A stretch of DNA of 64,000 nucleotides from Ophiura sarsii (GCA_035610835.1 CM069457.1:25166658-25230657), one strand, 5' to 3'; counted from the stretch's first letter, positions 20,287 to 32,134 are shown. The notes: generated by a model not told the origin, from the sequence alone. A program made the numbers and translations.

Positions 20287-20508
20287 CGCTTTCCATGCGG
20301 CAGGTGGCTGCAGACGACATTCCAAATGTTCACTAAATGTTTCAAAAATGTCAAATTTATTGAATTTCAATATTTGGAATCACTATGAGAAATGCATTGA
20401 AATAAGTACAAACATGCCTAGTATTAATTCAGTAACCCTTGAAAGTTGGGAAAGGTTTCTGAAAAAATGTTTTGTATAATGGTAAAACCCATAGCCTCGT
20501 GGAAAATG
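20287..20508. mobile_element. TTAA MITE, CACTTTCCACGCGGC family, copy 2 (degenerate)
   Basis: The left end CGCTTTCCATGCGGC and right end GCCTCGTGGAAAATG match the family termini; TTAA at 20509-20512 is intact, while the left target has become CTAA. Internal landmarks GAAATGCATTGAAATAAGTA, GCCTAGTATTAATT and GGAAAGGTTTCTG are retained. Confidence 0.78.
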
Positions 20509-20519
20509 TTAAGTATGGT

Positions 20520-20962
20520 CAGGGGACAAATGAAGATGATTGTACTCATCCTTAGGGCAAATGGATTCATGGCTTCAATGTACCGTATTTACTCCATTAA
20601 ATGAGCCAGGGCGCTGCACTTTTCAAACGTGGGGAGGGGGGGGGGGGTCAATTTTTCAACGGCTAGTACCGATTAAACATCACAATGTCAAAGAGATTAA
20701 TTTTCGTTATACAAGGAAGTTGGTTCAGACTCTCCCTAAGTTAATCAATTATTATTTTCCTGTACCACGCTGAGTGGAGCTATACATCGCCGCTGTGTTG
20801 TTTGGTCCAGAATGTGAATAGTATCGCATCATATTTTGATTAATTTTACCGCAAAAAGGTATTTATCTCATGATTTATATCTAATTAAGAAGTTCAACTT
20901 TGCAGGCGAATTTGTTGTATTTTAGGACAAGAGAACTGACTTTCAGCGTTTCGGGGTGGGGG
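20520..20962. other. Intronic sequence with a poly-G tract
   Basis: Contains a G run at about 20633-20647. No gene was recognised. The C run at 20197-20216 upstream is a similar simple tract. Confidence 0.4.
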
Positions 20963-23950
20963 GTATATGGCTCATTCCATGAAGTTGGGGCATTTGTTAA
21001 AATAGCAGAATTTGGTACTTTAGGCAGCTTATAAACTGTTTTACTCTATGTGTATATCAATTTTTTTAGTGTCCAAAAACAGTACTAGGTTATAGTATTG
21101 AGCCATGAAAAAAAAAAAAATTGACCCTTCCTTGAAAAAAAAAATTAAAAAAATGAGGTGTTGTCCATAGACCATTTTTGCTAAAAAACGTGACATGGAA
21201 AACACAACAATTAATATGAGTTTTATGTAAGCAAAACTATCATAGAATTGCTTGGAAATCGATTTGATTAATAAAAGATACATGTATTCATAGTTTACTG
21301 ACCAAAACACCTCGTCACGCTGGACTGATTTTTCACCCAAGCAACATGAAAATTGCCTTTCCGATGCTACGCACGGTGTCCACAAAATATACACGTGCAG
21401 CATCGGGAGTTTTCATTGCTGAATGGGGGTAGTTCTCTATCATACATTTTTAAATTATATTCCAAAATTAAGAGCATTTATCAATTGAAAACTATTGCAA
21501 ATGAGAATAAATTTCATGAAGACCATTCCATATATTCATGAAAAAGTATACCGTGCCGTGTGCATGGTGTCCTAACCATAAAATGTAGCATCGTGATAAA
21601 CATCCTATGCAATTTGTGGGAATCCCCCCCTGGAGATAAATAAAACATTCCATATTTCTTTTTGTAAGGATAGAGGTCAATAGCTATCAGGTTTGTTTGG
21701 AATTTGCCACATGTGGGCTAGTTTTATCAAGGTTTCAGTCGCTGGTGTCCCGTTGTAGCATCGGGACTTTTATGTAGCATCAAAATGTAAACATTGGATA
21801 GTTTTGTGAATGGTAAGTGCGATTGTAATTATTTCTTAATGTTGCTTGTATGTCTGTATTTATTAATGCATTTTTATTGAAAGGGATACACTGAATCAGA
21901 ATTTCTTTTCATGTTATGATATTAATTTTGAGTCACGGACGCCATAATAATTTGGCGTCCATGTAGCATCGGGCATAGCATGGGCAATATTTTGCATTGG
22001 GTATCATTATAGTTCGTTGAAATTGTAATTTTTTTGTAGAATCACATCATTAATAAACTTTGAAGTTAATAATGAATCAGTTTTTGTTCTTTTAATGCTA
22101 ATAATATAGCTTACCAATACGATGCTACATGGACACCATGTCCATGTAGCATTTCATAAAATTTGCCTAATTAGACTAAAACAATTACCCCATTCGAAAT
22201 TATCCATCACCCAAAACATTCAAAACATTGCCTACATTTTACTACACTTTACAGAAAAAAGGCATATTATGAGAGATGTATATCTAATGAAATATATTAA
22301 TACACAATGCTACATGGACACCATTTCCATTAGCATTTCACTGAATTCACAATAAACATTCCCTTATTTTAGTTTTATTTACTATAAATAAAACAAATAA
22401 TTGTAAATCATTTAAGTTCTCTATCCTTTGCTATTCTATAAATAAAACAAATAATTGTAAATCATTTAAGTTCTCTATCCTTTGCTATTCTTTTTCATGT
22501 TAAATGAATAATAAATAAAATACTCCAGCATGATTTTAATATAAATATTTTCCTGCAACACAAAAAGTGCAACATGAATAAATAATCTACTCCAATATCA
22601 ATACACAATGTTCCATGAAGATACTAAGCCATAGGGTTTATTTTGTTTTGCTTTGCAGGTTCTTGACATTAATTCAGAAGACAGTTCTATCGTTCTGGAA
22701 TTTATGGAGATGAAGACAAGGAACCCATCATTTTCAAAAACTAGTACCTTTCCAAAGAAATCCATCATGGCAATTAAATTATTTTTTTGCAAACTGACTT
22801 TTTAAGTGATCAAACTTTTCAATCATCTTTATCAATAATAGAGGATGATTCAATCAGAAACAACCAAAGAGACTAAGATCACAAAGGGTACTTTAAGAAC
22901 AACACTGCATGAAGTTTGTTTCAGTGGACATCTTAAGTTTCTTTGATCAATGGTGTATTGTTATTGTGCAATTGTAAGAAATGGTGTATGTGTATCATAG
23001 GTAATTATGTTTTATGCTTCATGGCAGGTTATCTTTTTGTGTAATTTGTAGTTTTACAATCCATGTTATTAATTTTATCGTGTGCTTATAACATAAAAAG
23101 TTAACATCATAGTACATCCTCTCTATTGATCTGAAAAAGATGCACCTGTTCAAGCTGTTCCAAATATTTTAGGGCACGGTGTCCATGTAGCGTCGTAATA
23201 CTTAAGTACACAGAAAAGGTAAATTTTACATGAACAGTGTTTAGATAAATTTCAAGCAATTCACTCTGTGTATCTACTTGATATGATGAACAAGTAGACA
23301 AACCATTCACACTCAAATAATTGTAACAGTAGCCTATGAATAGTCTTATTATTAACAATGTTACAAGACGCAGTGTCCATGTAGCATCGGTAGTGCATTT
23401 TATAACATTATACAGGTAAATAATACTTCATATACTTACTTTATGACTATAATGTAATCAATGTGCATGGTTTATAGAGTACTTTACATCAAACAAATAT
23501 TGATATGTACTTTATTAAAATTCATTATACAAATTGCAAAATAAAGAGTCACTTTCAATGAGTTTTTACATAAAACAGTTAATCTCCGATGTCTTGTTCG
23601 TTAAGTTATGTTCAACCTAGACAAATCTGGTTTCTTTTCATGTATTTGTGGTTCCAAGTAGTTAATTGAGGTATAGAAACTTGGCCCACATCTTTAGCTA
23701 ATTTATTAGAAAATGATATGGAAATGGGAAATAGTGTCCATGTAGCATCAGGATTTTTGGAAATGTCATCCAACTGTTGAACATGTGCGGTTATTTTACA
23801 CCAAATGTTACATTAAAAAAAAAAGGTTCTACATTGGACTTTGGTAAATGTAGAACCTAAAAAAGAAGAAAGAGTTGGAAAATATCCATTTTGAAAATTT
23901 CACTTGGATGTCACATAATATGCCCCAACTTCATGGAATGAGCCATATAC
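20963..23950. mobile_element. 3-kb TIR element with a dispersed internal motif
   Basis: Perfect 31-bp terminal inverted repeats, beginning GTATATGGCTCATTCCATGA, at 20963-20993 and 23920-23950; TA at the tips could be the target duplication. Inside, the motif GGTGTCCATGTAGCATCGGG (or its complement) recurs at least nine times at irregular spacing: near 21361, 21391, 21560, 21745, 21955, 22121 (palindromic double copy), 22306, 23175, 23371 and 23736. The rest is very AT-rich. A 60-bp direct repeat lies near 22382 and 22437. No transposase ORF is recognised, so the element is non-autonomous. Confidence 0.75.
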
Positions 23951-24004
23951 ATAATTTTGAGGGCATGTGTGCGTGTATCGCGTGAAAATTGCTTATATTT
24001 GTAC

Positions 24005-24269
24005 ATTTGTATCGTTCGATACTGAAACAAAGTCAGTGTCCCAGTATCGGACGATACTCGGACATATAAAATGATCCAGTATTGGGCGATACTGGAACAC
24101 AATTATGGACCAGTATCGTTCGATACTGTGACAAATCACCCGATACTGGAACATAAAAACGTACCAGTATCGGTCGATACTGGAACACAATTTGGTGTTC
24201 CAGTATAGAGAGCGAAACTCGCAACTTTTATGTTCAAGTACGGATACTGGTATTGGCCAGTATCTGGGA
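24005..24269. repeat. Cluster of CAGTATCG-N2-CGATACTG palindromes
   Basis: Five to seven copies of a 20-bp palindrome of the form CCAGTATCGKNCGATACTGG, separated by about 30-45 bp of variable sequence (centres near 24017, 24051, 24086, 24120 and 24173, plus partial copies near 24143, 24203 and 24255). It lies just outside the 3-kb TIR element and about 120 bp downstream (on the ZC3H14 strand) of the exon b donor. Confidence 0.85.
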
Positions 24270-24388
24270 CCTAAAGTACACTTTTACCCATCCCACAATT
24301 GGAAACTCACCACTTGGGAGGTATTTAAAAGAAAGGGTGTGAAGATGCAAGTAGTAAAAACTCCAAATGAATAGAAAGAAGTACTGAC

Positions 24389-24583
24389 CTTGACATTTTA
24401 ACCCTTTGCTGCTGAACAGCTTGTCGTTTTGTGTCGTGCTGTCTTGTTGGTTGTGGTCTTGTATGCAGTGATACATCGGGTTCTGTTTTGACACGTACCA
24501 CATTCTTTATTGATTGCTCGGCAGCCGAAACAGCCTTCTTTAAAAGGGCGGTGTTGGCTTGCCTGGACACTGGTAAAGCCGGT
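24389..24583 (-). CDS. ZC3H14: ZC3H14-like gene, exon b (SRQANTALLKKA exon)
   Basis: A 195-bp exon. Acceptor TTATTTACAG precedes 24583; donor CAAG|GTCAGT follows 24389. It encodes PALPVSRQANTALLKKAVSA, EQSIKNVVRVKTEPDV and a basic Gln-rich end. The SRQANTALLKKAVSAAEQS segment aligns with SKQANKNLILKAISEAQES of vertebrate ZC3H14, the strongest single piece of evidence for the gene's identity. VKTEP looks like a sumoylation-type motif (inference). The first base completes the Arg codon started in exon a (giving RRPALPVSRQAN, like ERRPSLPPSKQAN); it ends two bases into a codon completed by exon c. Confidence 0.9.
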
Positions 24584-24589
24584 CTGTAA

Positions 24590-25246
24590 ATAAGATAAAA
24601 TAAAATTTTAAAAATCAGTTACTGAATTGTAGTCTTCACCAGTTTGTCACTAGCCAAAATTTAGTGCAGGTTAATTTTACTGACGGCGAACGGAATAAGT
24701 GTTGCAAACTAAGTGCAGTGGATTATGGCATGGGGTTTAGAGGCCTTCTTAATGTTTTTTGGGGTTATTTATGCACTTAGAGGGTTCTTGCCACATAATT
24801 TCTTGTTTTATGAGGCAGTTTAATGATTTTATCCACAATCTTTTATTTTTTTAAATTTTTTAGTGCCGGTTTTTTTTACCCTTTTTTAAAAGAGTGCCGG
24901 TCGGCAATCATGAGTGCCGGCTCCTCCAGGCCGCCACCAACCGCCTTAGTGACTGACAACCCTGGTCTCACCACAATGTAGATGCCTCATCAGCATCTGA
25001 AAATTGCCTTAGAAGTGCAGGGTTGGACAAAGATATCAATACAGTCCAACCTCGGCTGTGACGTTAACATCTTTTTTGGTATCCCCTGGCATGTTTTAGG
25101 GAGAAAAACGTGGCACATATTTCTTTTATTGGGAGGGGGGGGGGGGGGGTAAGGGGTTAAAATAGACTTTCGAAAACCCAATATTCTACTTACCTCCCGT
25201 TTATTGTAAATAGGCCTACATGTATAACAAGGGATTGAGGATGCCC

Positions 25247-25278
<32 letters not shown>

Positions 25279-25570
25279 CTGGTTACGCCACTGAATGGGT
25301 CAAGGCAGAATGGGAAATGTCCCGTAATTGTTTCAGGGATCCTCATCCTGCCGTTTTTGATAATCAGTTAAATATTTTATGAATTTTAGACCAGTCAGAC
25401 ATTATTGTGCATATAAAAGTTCTCCTCTTGGTTCCGTCCCGTCCCGGTCTGGGGCCTATATATTCGAGGGGCCAGGATTGACAACATCGAATAAGGGCAG
25501 ATCCCCCGTGAATCAAAAGTAGTTTCATTTTCAGTAATCATCGTGTTTTATCCAGTTTAGTCAACGATAT
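24590..25570. other. Intronic sequence with poly-G and poly-C runs
   Basis: Contains AT-rich DNA, a G run at about 25133-25150 and a C run at about 25249-25279. A minus-strand ORF of 118 codons bridges these runs and is not credible. No gene was recognised. Confidence 0.45.
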
Positions 25571-25574
25571 CTGA

Positions 25575-25760
25575 CCACGGGGTGCGTCGTCATGGTCTGT
25601 CAGAATCCACCAATGGTGCGTCCAAAAATTGACTGAGAGTGCGTATTTGGATGACAAAGGTCCATCGTTTTTTTGACACAGGGTGCGTCATGGTACATGA
25701 GAAGTTGACGCACCTCGGTAAAGTGACGCACCACTCCCGGGGTGTATGGTGCGTCTTACA
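25575..25760. repeat. Cluster of GGTGCGTC / GACGCACC motifs
   Basis: About seven occurrences of GGTGCGTC, a one-mismatch variant, or its complement within 186 bp (near 25580, 25616, 25639, 25682, 25708, 25723 and 25749), both orientations, irregularly spaced. It could be the remnant of a repeat or a cluster of binding sites; no function can be assigned. Confidence 0.6.
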
Positions 25761-26536
25761 ACTGATAGGTGTATTAAGGCAGGCAAGATTGAATCATGTA
25801 AAATAATGATAAGTTAATGATCAAGCCAGCTCTTTGAGAGTGGAAAGTGCTTTTCATAATGCAATAGTTCTTACTTAATGATTTGAACTAAGTCAGGTGG
25901 GGTTGAGGCTACTATAAGAACTGGATCAATAAACTTGGTCAATACCCTTTATGAGCACCTACTTCAAGGGCAAACAAACTCTTCACACCTCCTGATATAA
26001 CTCAAAGGGCTCTTTATCTACAAATCCCAAATAAGGAATCACAAGGAATCTTAAGGACATTTAAGCTGTATAATTTCTGTGAATTGCTACCAAGGAGTGT
26101 TAAGCAAGAATCAGGAATGATCAGGAATGATAAGGTGTGTTCAGCAGGCACCAGGAAAAAAATTGGGCCTTTCAGGAAAACATGGTTTACTAGTGAAATG
26201 TTAGTCAAATTTCATTAGAGAAAAGTGTGTAAAAAATGTTAACAAATCACATAATATTGCTTTAACCAAGTGTCCTCAGCTACAAGCCTCGAATTAACTG
26301 GGCGCCTAGGAGTTGTTTACACCTGGTTGCCAAGGTTTAGCTCCCGGTGTTTTCAAATTTTGCACAGCAAAGTATAGGACCGGGAGCTACTATGGTCAGA
26401 AAAGTCATAAAGTAGCTCCTGGTCCACATATCCTTAAAACGAGGCTTGCTCAGCTACAATCAAAGCATTTATATAACGCTTTTTATCTTTGGAATACATC
26501 CAAATGCCATATACTGAGAAAATAATAATAGGCAAA

Positions 26537-27885
26537 CAATTTATTTTTTTGCTTGTCCTCCACACAGCCGAGAGATGAGGGGCGGGCGGGCGGATTATTT
26601 TATATATATTTTTTAATTTTTAAAATTTAATGGGAACTCCGAACATGAGAGATTCGCTACGCCATGAGCTGGGTCATTCGGTGTATTGACTTTTCACCCG
26701 TTGGCATTTATTGACATAAATCCTTATAGACAATTTACAAAGGATGTGGGAGGAGTAGTTTTTTTGATATCTGTCAATATTTTCGGCCGTTTATATGAGA
26801 ATCGATGACCTCGATCATGGCGTGTGGTTTGTGCCATGAAATCCAAGGTTTTGTGATAGTTTCATCTGCGGCATGACACTATCCAGCCACCTTTTTTCTT
26901 CGGCTACTTAAATGCTCTGTATGGTTCTCCACGTTCTCAATGTTGATGTAAACCTCTAATTTTGTTGAATGAGTTGCAACACTGCAAACTCGGTCAAGTA
27001 ACATTTTAAAACCGAGCTTGCGATGGGCAGACACAGTGTAGGTTAGGCGCAATTGCATTGCTTTGAGAATTTCTGTCTTGTTTTGCCTAAAAGAGTGTTG
27101 CATTATGTGCATGTTGTGTTAGAAATGTACACATGAAAGTATCATTAAAAATAATTTTTCATACTATGCAGAAAAAAATGTTTTATACAATGTTGAAATG
27201 AATAATAAAGCTGTTTTGCGTAACTTTTTGTACAAATATACCAACAAAAATTGTTTTAAATATTTTCTCATATCACGTTTTTTAAGTAAAAAATCATTAA
27301 TTGCATGTGCAGCGATTTTTTATTTAATTTTTAAAGTCCTTTTAATAGTCTTGATGCCTGTGCGATGTTATATAATGAACATCGTGTTACCACTGGTTAC
27401 ATGGAATTGCGTACTGGGGATGATGTTAAAGTGTCTAGATTAACGATGAAACGGAAGTTAGTCTGTTCGAATACTTAGGTCGCATAAAACCGTACGTTCC
27501 AAAAAAAATGATTTTTTTTTGTTGTTTAAATTTTGTTTAAATTTTTAATTTTCAATTTTTTTTAAAATATATGTGCAGCCCTGAAATTACGTGCTGGCGG
27601 TCGAGGACAACCAAACAATTTTGTTGTTGTTGGCCTTATTGCTGTTTATATACACTGAGCCAAAAAAGAAACTTATAAAAAAAGAAACTTATACAATTTT
27701 AACAGATCACCAAATAATATTCTGTGCATGAAAATGTACCAAATTTTGATACAATATTACTGCAATGTATCGCTTCAAATGGCAGTCAATAACCAATTGT
27801 TTGCTTCAATGACACAAGAGAAATGTGCACTGCCCCTATGGTGATCTGTTAAAATTTTATAAGTTTCTTTTTTGGCTCAGTATAT
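26537..27885. other. Insertion private to unit A
   Basis: Absent from the collinear positions of units B (after 40690) and C (after 49555). AT-rich; it includes the MITE at 27654-27881 at its right edge. Two short ORFs (77 and 81 codons) have no recognisable features. Confidence 0.5.
27654..27881. mobile_element. Tc1/mariner-type foldback MITE
   Basis: Termini ACTGAGCCAAAAAAGAAACT and AGTTTCTTTTTTGGCTCAGT are perfect inverted repeats inside a TATATA context. Inner inverted matches (TTTTAACAGATCACC near 27698, GGTGATCTGTTAAAA near 27840) extend the fold. Non-coding. Confidence 0.85.
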
Positions 27886-27999
27886 ATATAATCAATCAGT
27901 TGAGCTGACATGGCATTAATGCATTAAGTCTCACGTGTGGTTTACCACGTTAACGATGTTTTCACGTGAAGCAATTTATTGCATAGCAATTGTTTTATA

Positions 28000-29058
28000 A
28001 CATGGCCATTTGTGCAGTGTGCGTCATCACTCGGAGACAACACATTCCCAGTATTCATCAAACCATCTGTGCCCAACATTGCAACCGAATTGGCTCTTCC
28101 TCTTATTAACCTTTACAGAAAATCATTTTCCTTTCCGACCTAGACTACAAACCAAATGTCCAAATAAACCCAAGCTGATTGATAGCGGGTGTGGTTGTAT
28201 GTACTACCGACTCACTTCCCACGTTGATATGTGTGAATGATTTCTTCAGATATTCACCCAGCATGAACCATTGTATCTCGCTGAAACAAGACCTCTGACT
28301 ACACACTGGACTCGCTCTCTCAAAAGAAGATTTCTTACTTCCCAGCAGTTATTTACAGATGATAAACCTGTTAGGTACTTCATACTGACTATTACCAAAT
28401 GGGACCGACTGTTTTGCTCAAGTGAGTTGCAAGAAAACAAGTCAAAAATAGTTGTGGATATTTCAGTTTTACAGGGGATACATTTCCGATTGAAGCTATC
28501 TTGACTGCAGGTACATACAATCCAAACTCATCGTCATTGTTAATCTCGACCAATACACCAGGACAATAAAACAGATGCTTCATGACTCAACCTATCAACA
28601 TCCTGATGGTTACAAGGTGTTCTGTGTTGTACTACACTAACTAGCTTTGTCAACAGTTACCACCATTGGTAACTGCGTCAAAGCCCTTCTCAGCACCCTG
28701 CATATTTACAGATATTTGGGAGTTTATCTTGCAAATTTGGCAGCAGCTGCAGTTGTTGACACATCTTGTTAACCACTCCCAGTCAAATGTGTTTAATGTA
28801 TGGGTTTTGAAGGCCAGGCAGCCATTACTCGGGATAGTCAACCACTGGTAGCAGACTATATTGTAGATCTTCACCCTATTTATTAGCCCTCAAAAGTGAA
28901 CGAAAGAGGACGCTTAAAGTTGATGCGCTACTGTCACAAGCCGACACCAATTATTCATTTTGACTTAAGCTTCACTCAACATATAGTCAGCCACTGTCAA
29001 AAGCAGACAACAATTGTTCCTATTCACTTAGCGATTGACCATCCTGACGGACAATACA
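28000..29058 (+). promoter_or_regulatory. Conserved upstream region of ORF copy A
   Basis: About 1 kb upstream of the ORF is shared with copies B (40870-42356) and C (50040-51234). Blocks include CGTCATCACTCGGAGACAAC, the GAACCATTGTATC..GCTGAAACAAGACC segment and GGTAACTGCGTCAAAGCCC. Short ORFs here are broken in one copy or another by indels that are not multiples of three, unlike the main ORF. It is therefore more likely promoter/5' leader than coding. No TATA box is evident. Confidence 0.4.
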
Positions 29059-30324
29059 ATGGCGAAATCTCAATCATCCAGACATAGTCATCACCAAATG
29101 GAGGTCAATTCTGTTTCTCTGTTAGAAGACATGGACCGAGAGTTTGAGGAGTCAAAAACCTCTCAAATGGTGCAGTTTCTGACAGATCAGGATAACTTGT
29201 CGGACCGATTACGACGATGTAGTTTTGAGACATCGACTTGTAACAGAGGCGGCGCTGTTGAACAGCGGTTTGAACCCTCGCAACAGATGAAGATGGCAAC
29301 TCGCCTGCATCCCTTATCCGCGATAGATACGTCACATAGACCTTGTCTGAGAAGAACCTCGTTGACGAATACCGGCGAGGTGAAATCTCACTTTGATGTG
29401 GCAGTGAAGGCACACTTTGCCACTGTCTCTTGGGGCGCTGGATGTCGACGATCTTCATTGCACAGTTCCCTCAAAGCGTCTTGCGGTTCCGACTCAAATG
29501 ATGACAACATGAAGAATGGTTGCCGGCGAAAAACCTCACGTGCATATCGCGATGCAGTAGATGATGATGAACTTGATGACATTATTGAAGATCAGTTTGA
29601 TATTGACAATGTATTGGTGACAAGCTTGCATGGGAAGAGTTCTGAAGTGGATGAGGACAAGGAATTGCTCAAAGATAACAATGGCAACAAAATGCAGGTA
29701 CATCTGGAAGATTCTGGACTGCCCGATTATGGAATGCTTTTGTCATACGATCGCACGAAACTGAGCAAAATCCACCAGCCTTCTACAAAACCTGACAAAC
29801 CTATAGGGAAACAACAGCAACACATCAACCCAACGTGTCCGAAACAACAGCAACACATCAACCCAATACCTCCAAACCAACACGCAGGTCAAAAAGAAAC
29901 CAGCAGATTACATCATTTGATAGCGAGTGAACATCCAAGTATGACAAGTACTTTCCGCCGTACAACCAAGTCTTTGCAAAGTCTAGCCCAAATATACTCA
30001 TCAGCGAATGCTTCAATTATAAGTGGCAACAACAAGTTTCCCCTCACTACCAACTTGTCTGAATCTTCTAAGACCATGAATCATAGGACCATTGGTCAAA
30101 ATCCCGGTCATCATGATTATGGCAACGGCACCTACCAAAATGTTCGCATCAGATCAGTTGTGGCAGCTAGAAAGGAGGCACTTTTGATTAAAAAGATTAT
30201 GAGCAGTGATAATATCAAACCCAATTTTCTATTGCCACCCTTGACATTAGATCCAGATGGAGGTCTTGAGTTGTCAGTGCGCCGAAAGTCAACTAGCGCC
30301 GCTTGCCCTTATTACTGTTCTTGA
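29059..30324 (+). CDS. Unknown intronless ORF family, copy A (421 aa)
   Basis: Starts at ATG 29059 in the context ACAATGG; the frame is open 8 codons further upstream without an ATG. Not a family I recognise. N-terminus MAKSQSSRHSHHQMEVNSVS, then LLEDMDREFEESKTSQM and a basic/serine part (RRTSLTNTGEV; SSLHSSLKAS) with RRxS-type kinase-site patterns. An acidic block (DAVDDDELDDIIEDQFDID) follows, then two copies of the 11-residue KQQQHINPTPP-type repeat, and a conserved C-terminus (YQNVRIRSVVAARKEALL...SSDNIKP...LPPLTL..RRKSTSAACP). No signal peptide or membrane segment; predicted largely disordered. It ends ...ACPYYCS with TGA. It lies antisense inside the ZC3H14 intron. Confidence 0.72.
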   Translation: MAKSQSSRHSHHQMEVNSVSLLEDMDREFEESKTSQMVQFLTDQDNLSDRLRRCSFETSTCNRGGAVEQRFEPSQQMKMATRLHPLSAIDTSHRPCLRRTSLTNTGEVKSHFDVAVKAHFATVSWGAGCRRSSLHSSLKASCGSDSNDDNMKNGCRRKTSRAYRDAVDDDELDDIIEDQFDIDNVLVTSLHGKSSEVDEDKELLKDNNGNKMQVHLEDSGLPDYGMLLSYDRTKLSKIHQPSTKPDKPIGKQQQHINPTCPKQQQHINPIPPNQHAGQKETSRLHHLIASEHPSMTSTFRRTTKSLQSLAQIYSSANASIISGNNKFPLTTNLSESSKTMNHRTIGQNPGHHDYGNGTYQNVRIRSVVAARKEALLIKKIMSSDNIKPNFLLPPLTLDPDGGLELSVRRKSTSAACPYYCS

Positions 30325-30780
30325 TTGATGGCGTCAATAACTTAAAAATAGTGAATTTCTTGGGCGATGTCAAAGACTCACAATGAAACCCAATGAGTGA
30401 AATAGGCGATAATGAGATCAAAATGAGGAAAAAGTGTATGGGCTTTCCACGCGGACATTTTTCGCGCTGCATTAATTTGTCATGCTTTTCGAGCTCCAAA
30501 CAGCTACCGGGAAAATAAAAACATGTGAATATATTTATTTTGTGTGTAAGTCATTGTAATGAGCTTTCAAATTGTGAATCTTAAAACAAACAAAATGGCT
30601 GATAATCGGCAAAACGCAAAATTTGATTGCACGAAAATGACTACCTTTACAGTTCTCAATTTGCAATTTGCATTGACTTATTTCACTATTTACACTGACT
30701 GCCAAATTTCCTAACACCATTATGAGAAACTTATTTACAACACTTACATAAAATTACCCATATCGTGGTCAAATCATATT
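30325..30780. other. Downstream flank of ORF copy A
   Basis: Shares TACTGTTCTTGATTGATGGC, CGCGCTGCATTAATTT, GCAGCTACCGGG..AAACATGTGAATATAT and ACAAACAAAATGGCTGA with the flanks of copies B and C, where a 245-bp MITE separates it from the ORF. AATAAA occurs near 30515 and could serve as a poly(A) signal in this copy. Confidence 0.5.
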
Positions 30781-30782
30781 TA

Positions 30783-31101
30783 GGCCAACAACAAAAAATA
30801 GTTGACTTGCCCTTTCCGACCGACCCAAATTTTTCGGAAATCTAGGGTCGCTATTTTTTTTCCAAAAAAAAAAAAATTAAAAAAAAAATAAAACAATTGA
30901 AAGAAGCACATAACAAGAAAGAAAGATGAAAACGTGTTTTTTATTAGTATCTGCTTGTTTAAAAATAAATTTAAAAAATCATACCAAAAAAAAAAAAATC
31001 GTTAAAACACGTTTTTTGTAGTATCTATCCCTGTTTATTTATTTTTTTTAAATCTGACCTTCCAACCCTGACTCTGGCAAGTCAACTTTTTTGTTTTTGC
31101 C
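30783..31101. mobile_element. Harbinger-like MITE (GGCCAACAAC family) with TTA duplication
   Basis: Left end GGCCAACAACAAAAAATAGT, right end AACTTTTTTGTTTTTGCC, flanked by TTA at 30780-30782 and 31102-31104. Inner termini TTGACTTGCCCTTTCCGACC and GGCAAGTCAA pair. Same family as 11551-11914, and unique to unit A. Confidence 0.8.
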
Positions 31102-31490
31102 TTATACATAGGTGCCTTGATATCTTCTTATTCATAAATTCAACTTTCTTTGACCTTGTAGCCTACCCATGTTTCAAAATAAAACATCTTTCTGGTAGAT
31201 AAATTCCCTACGTGGAAAACCCATACACTTTTTCCTCAATTTGATCTCATTATCACCTATTTCACTCTTTGGGTTATATTGTGAGTCCTTGACATCGCTC
31301 AAGAAATTCACTCCTTTTAAGTAATTGATTGATAAACACATGTTTTTGAAGGATCAAGAGTCACTAACTTGATGAATCGAGGAGGTTTTCTGGACAGTAA
31401 TGTTTAAAATGTTTAAAAACAGTAATGTGTTAATTAAAATCTCCCCTGTAACTAGAACCAGCCAAATTCTTACAGGGACATGAGCTATTG

Positions 31491-32134
31491 AAGGCATACA
31501 CCTAGCAACCAAAGTCCCTGACCAGGTGCTTTGAGGTTGGCTAATTCAAAATAGATAACCGGTACCAAAAATCTGAGATATACATTAAATTAGCAAATGT
31601 CTTCTCCGCAGTTTGATACCTCATTCAACAAAATCGAATGGATACTTTTTAAGTTATGGCGGTTTCAATGACTGCGCATAACAACAGAAAAGTTGCACTA
31701 GGTATAGGAAATCATTGGTGTGTGTATGATTACGTTCTGAAAATGTGTGTGTAAAGATAGCAAAGACTTTCATTCTTCACAGCTAAACACACCCTTTGTC
31801 CCGCAAATTGCAGTTATCACTCCAGACCCATTCATCCAGATACCTAGGTGGCTCGTTCAATTCAGATAGCACAGAGGTATGACATGCAGTAATCACACAC
31901 AAATCAATGATTCCCTATACCTAGTGCAACTTTTCTGTTGTCATGAGCAGTCATTGAAATCGCAATAACTTTAAAAGTATCCATGCGATTTTGTTGAATG
32001 AGGTGTCAAACTGCGGAGAAGAAATTTGCTCATTTAATGTATATATCTCAAATTGTTGGTACCGATTACCTATTTTGAATTAGCCAACCTCAAAGCACCT
32101 GGTCAGGGACTTTTGATGCTAGGTGTATGACCCT
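31491..32134. mobile_element. Foldback element with about 240-bp arms
   Basis: Left arm starts AAGGCATACACCTAGCAACC and includes CCTGACCAGGTGCTTTGAGG; right arm is the inverted counterpart ending CTAGGTGTATGACCCTT. Arms also share GTTGCACTAGGTATAGGAA / TTCCCTATACCTAGTGCAAC. Arm divergence is modest. Non-coding. Confidence 0.85.

Noticed and set aside
24990..25346. 118-codon minus ORF with a poly-Gly run
   Set aside because: The frame is held open by long G and C homopolymers; no motif or splice context.
28260..28500. ORF segment (..ETRPLTTHWTRSLKRRFLTSQ..) as an upstream exon of the nested gene
   Set aside because: The same segment in copy B has indels that break the frame, while the main ORF is intact, and no convincing splice donor leads to the ORF.
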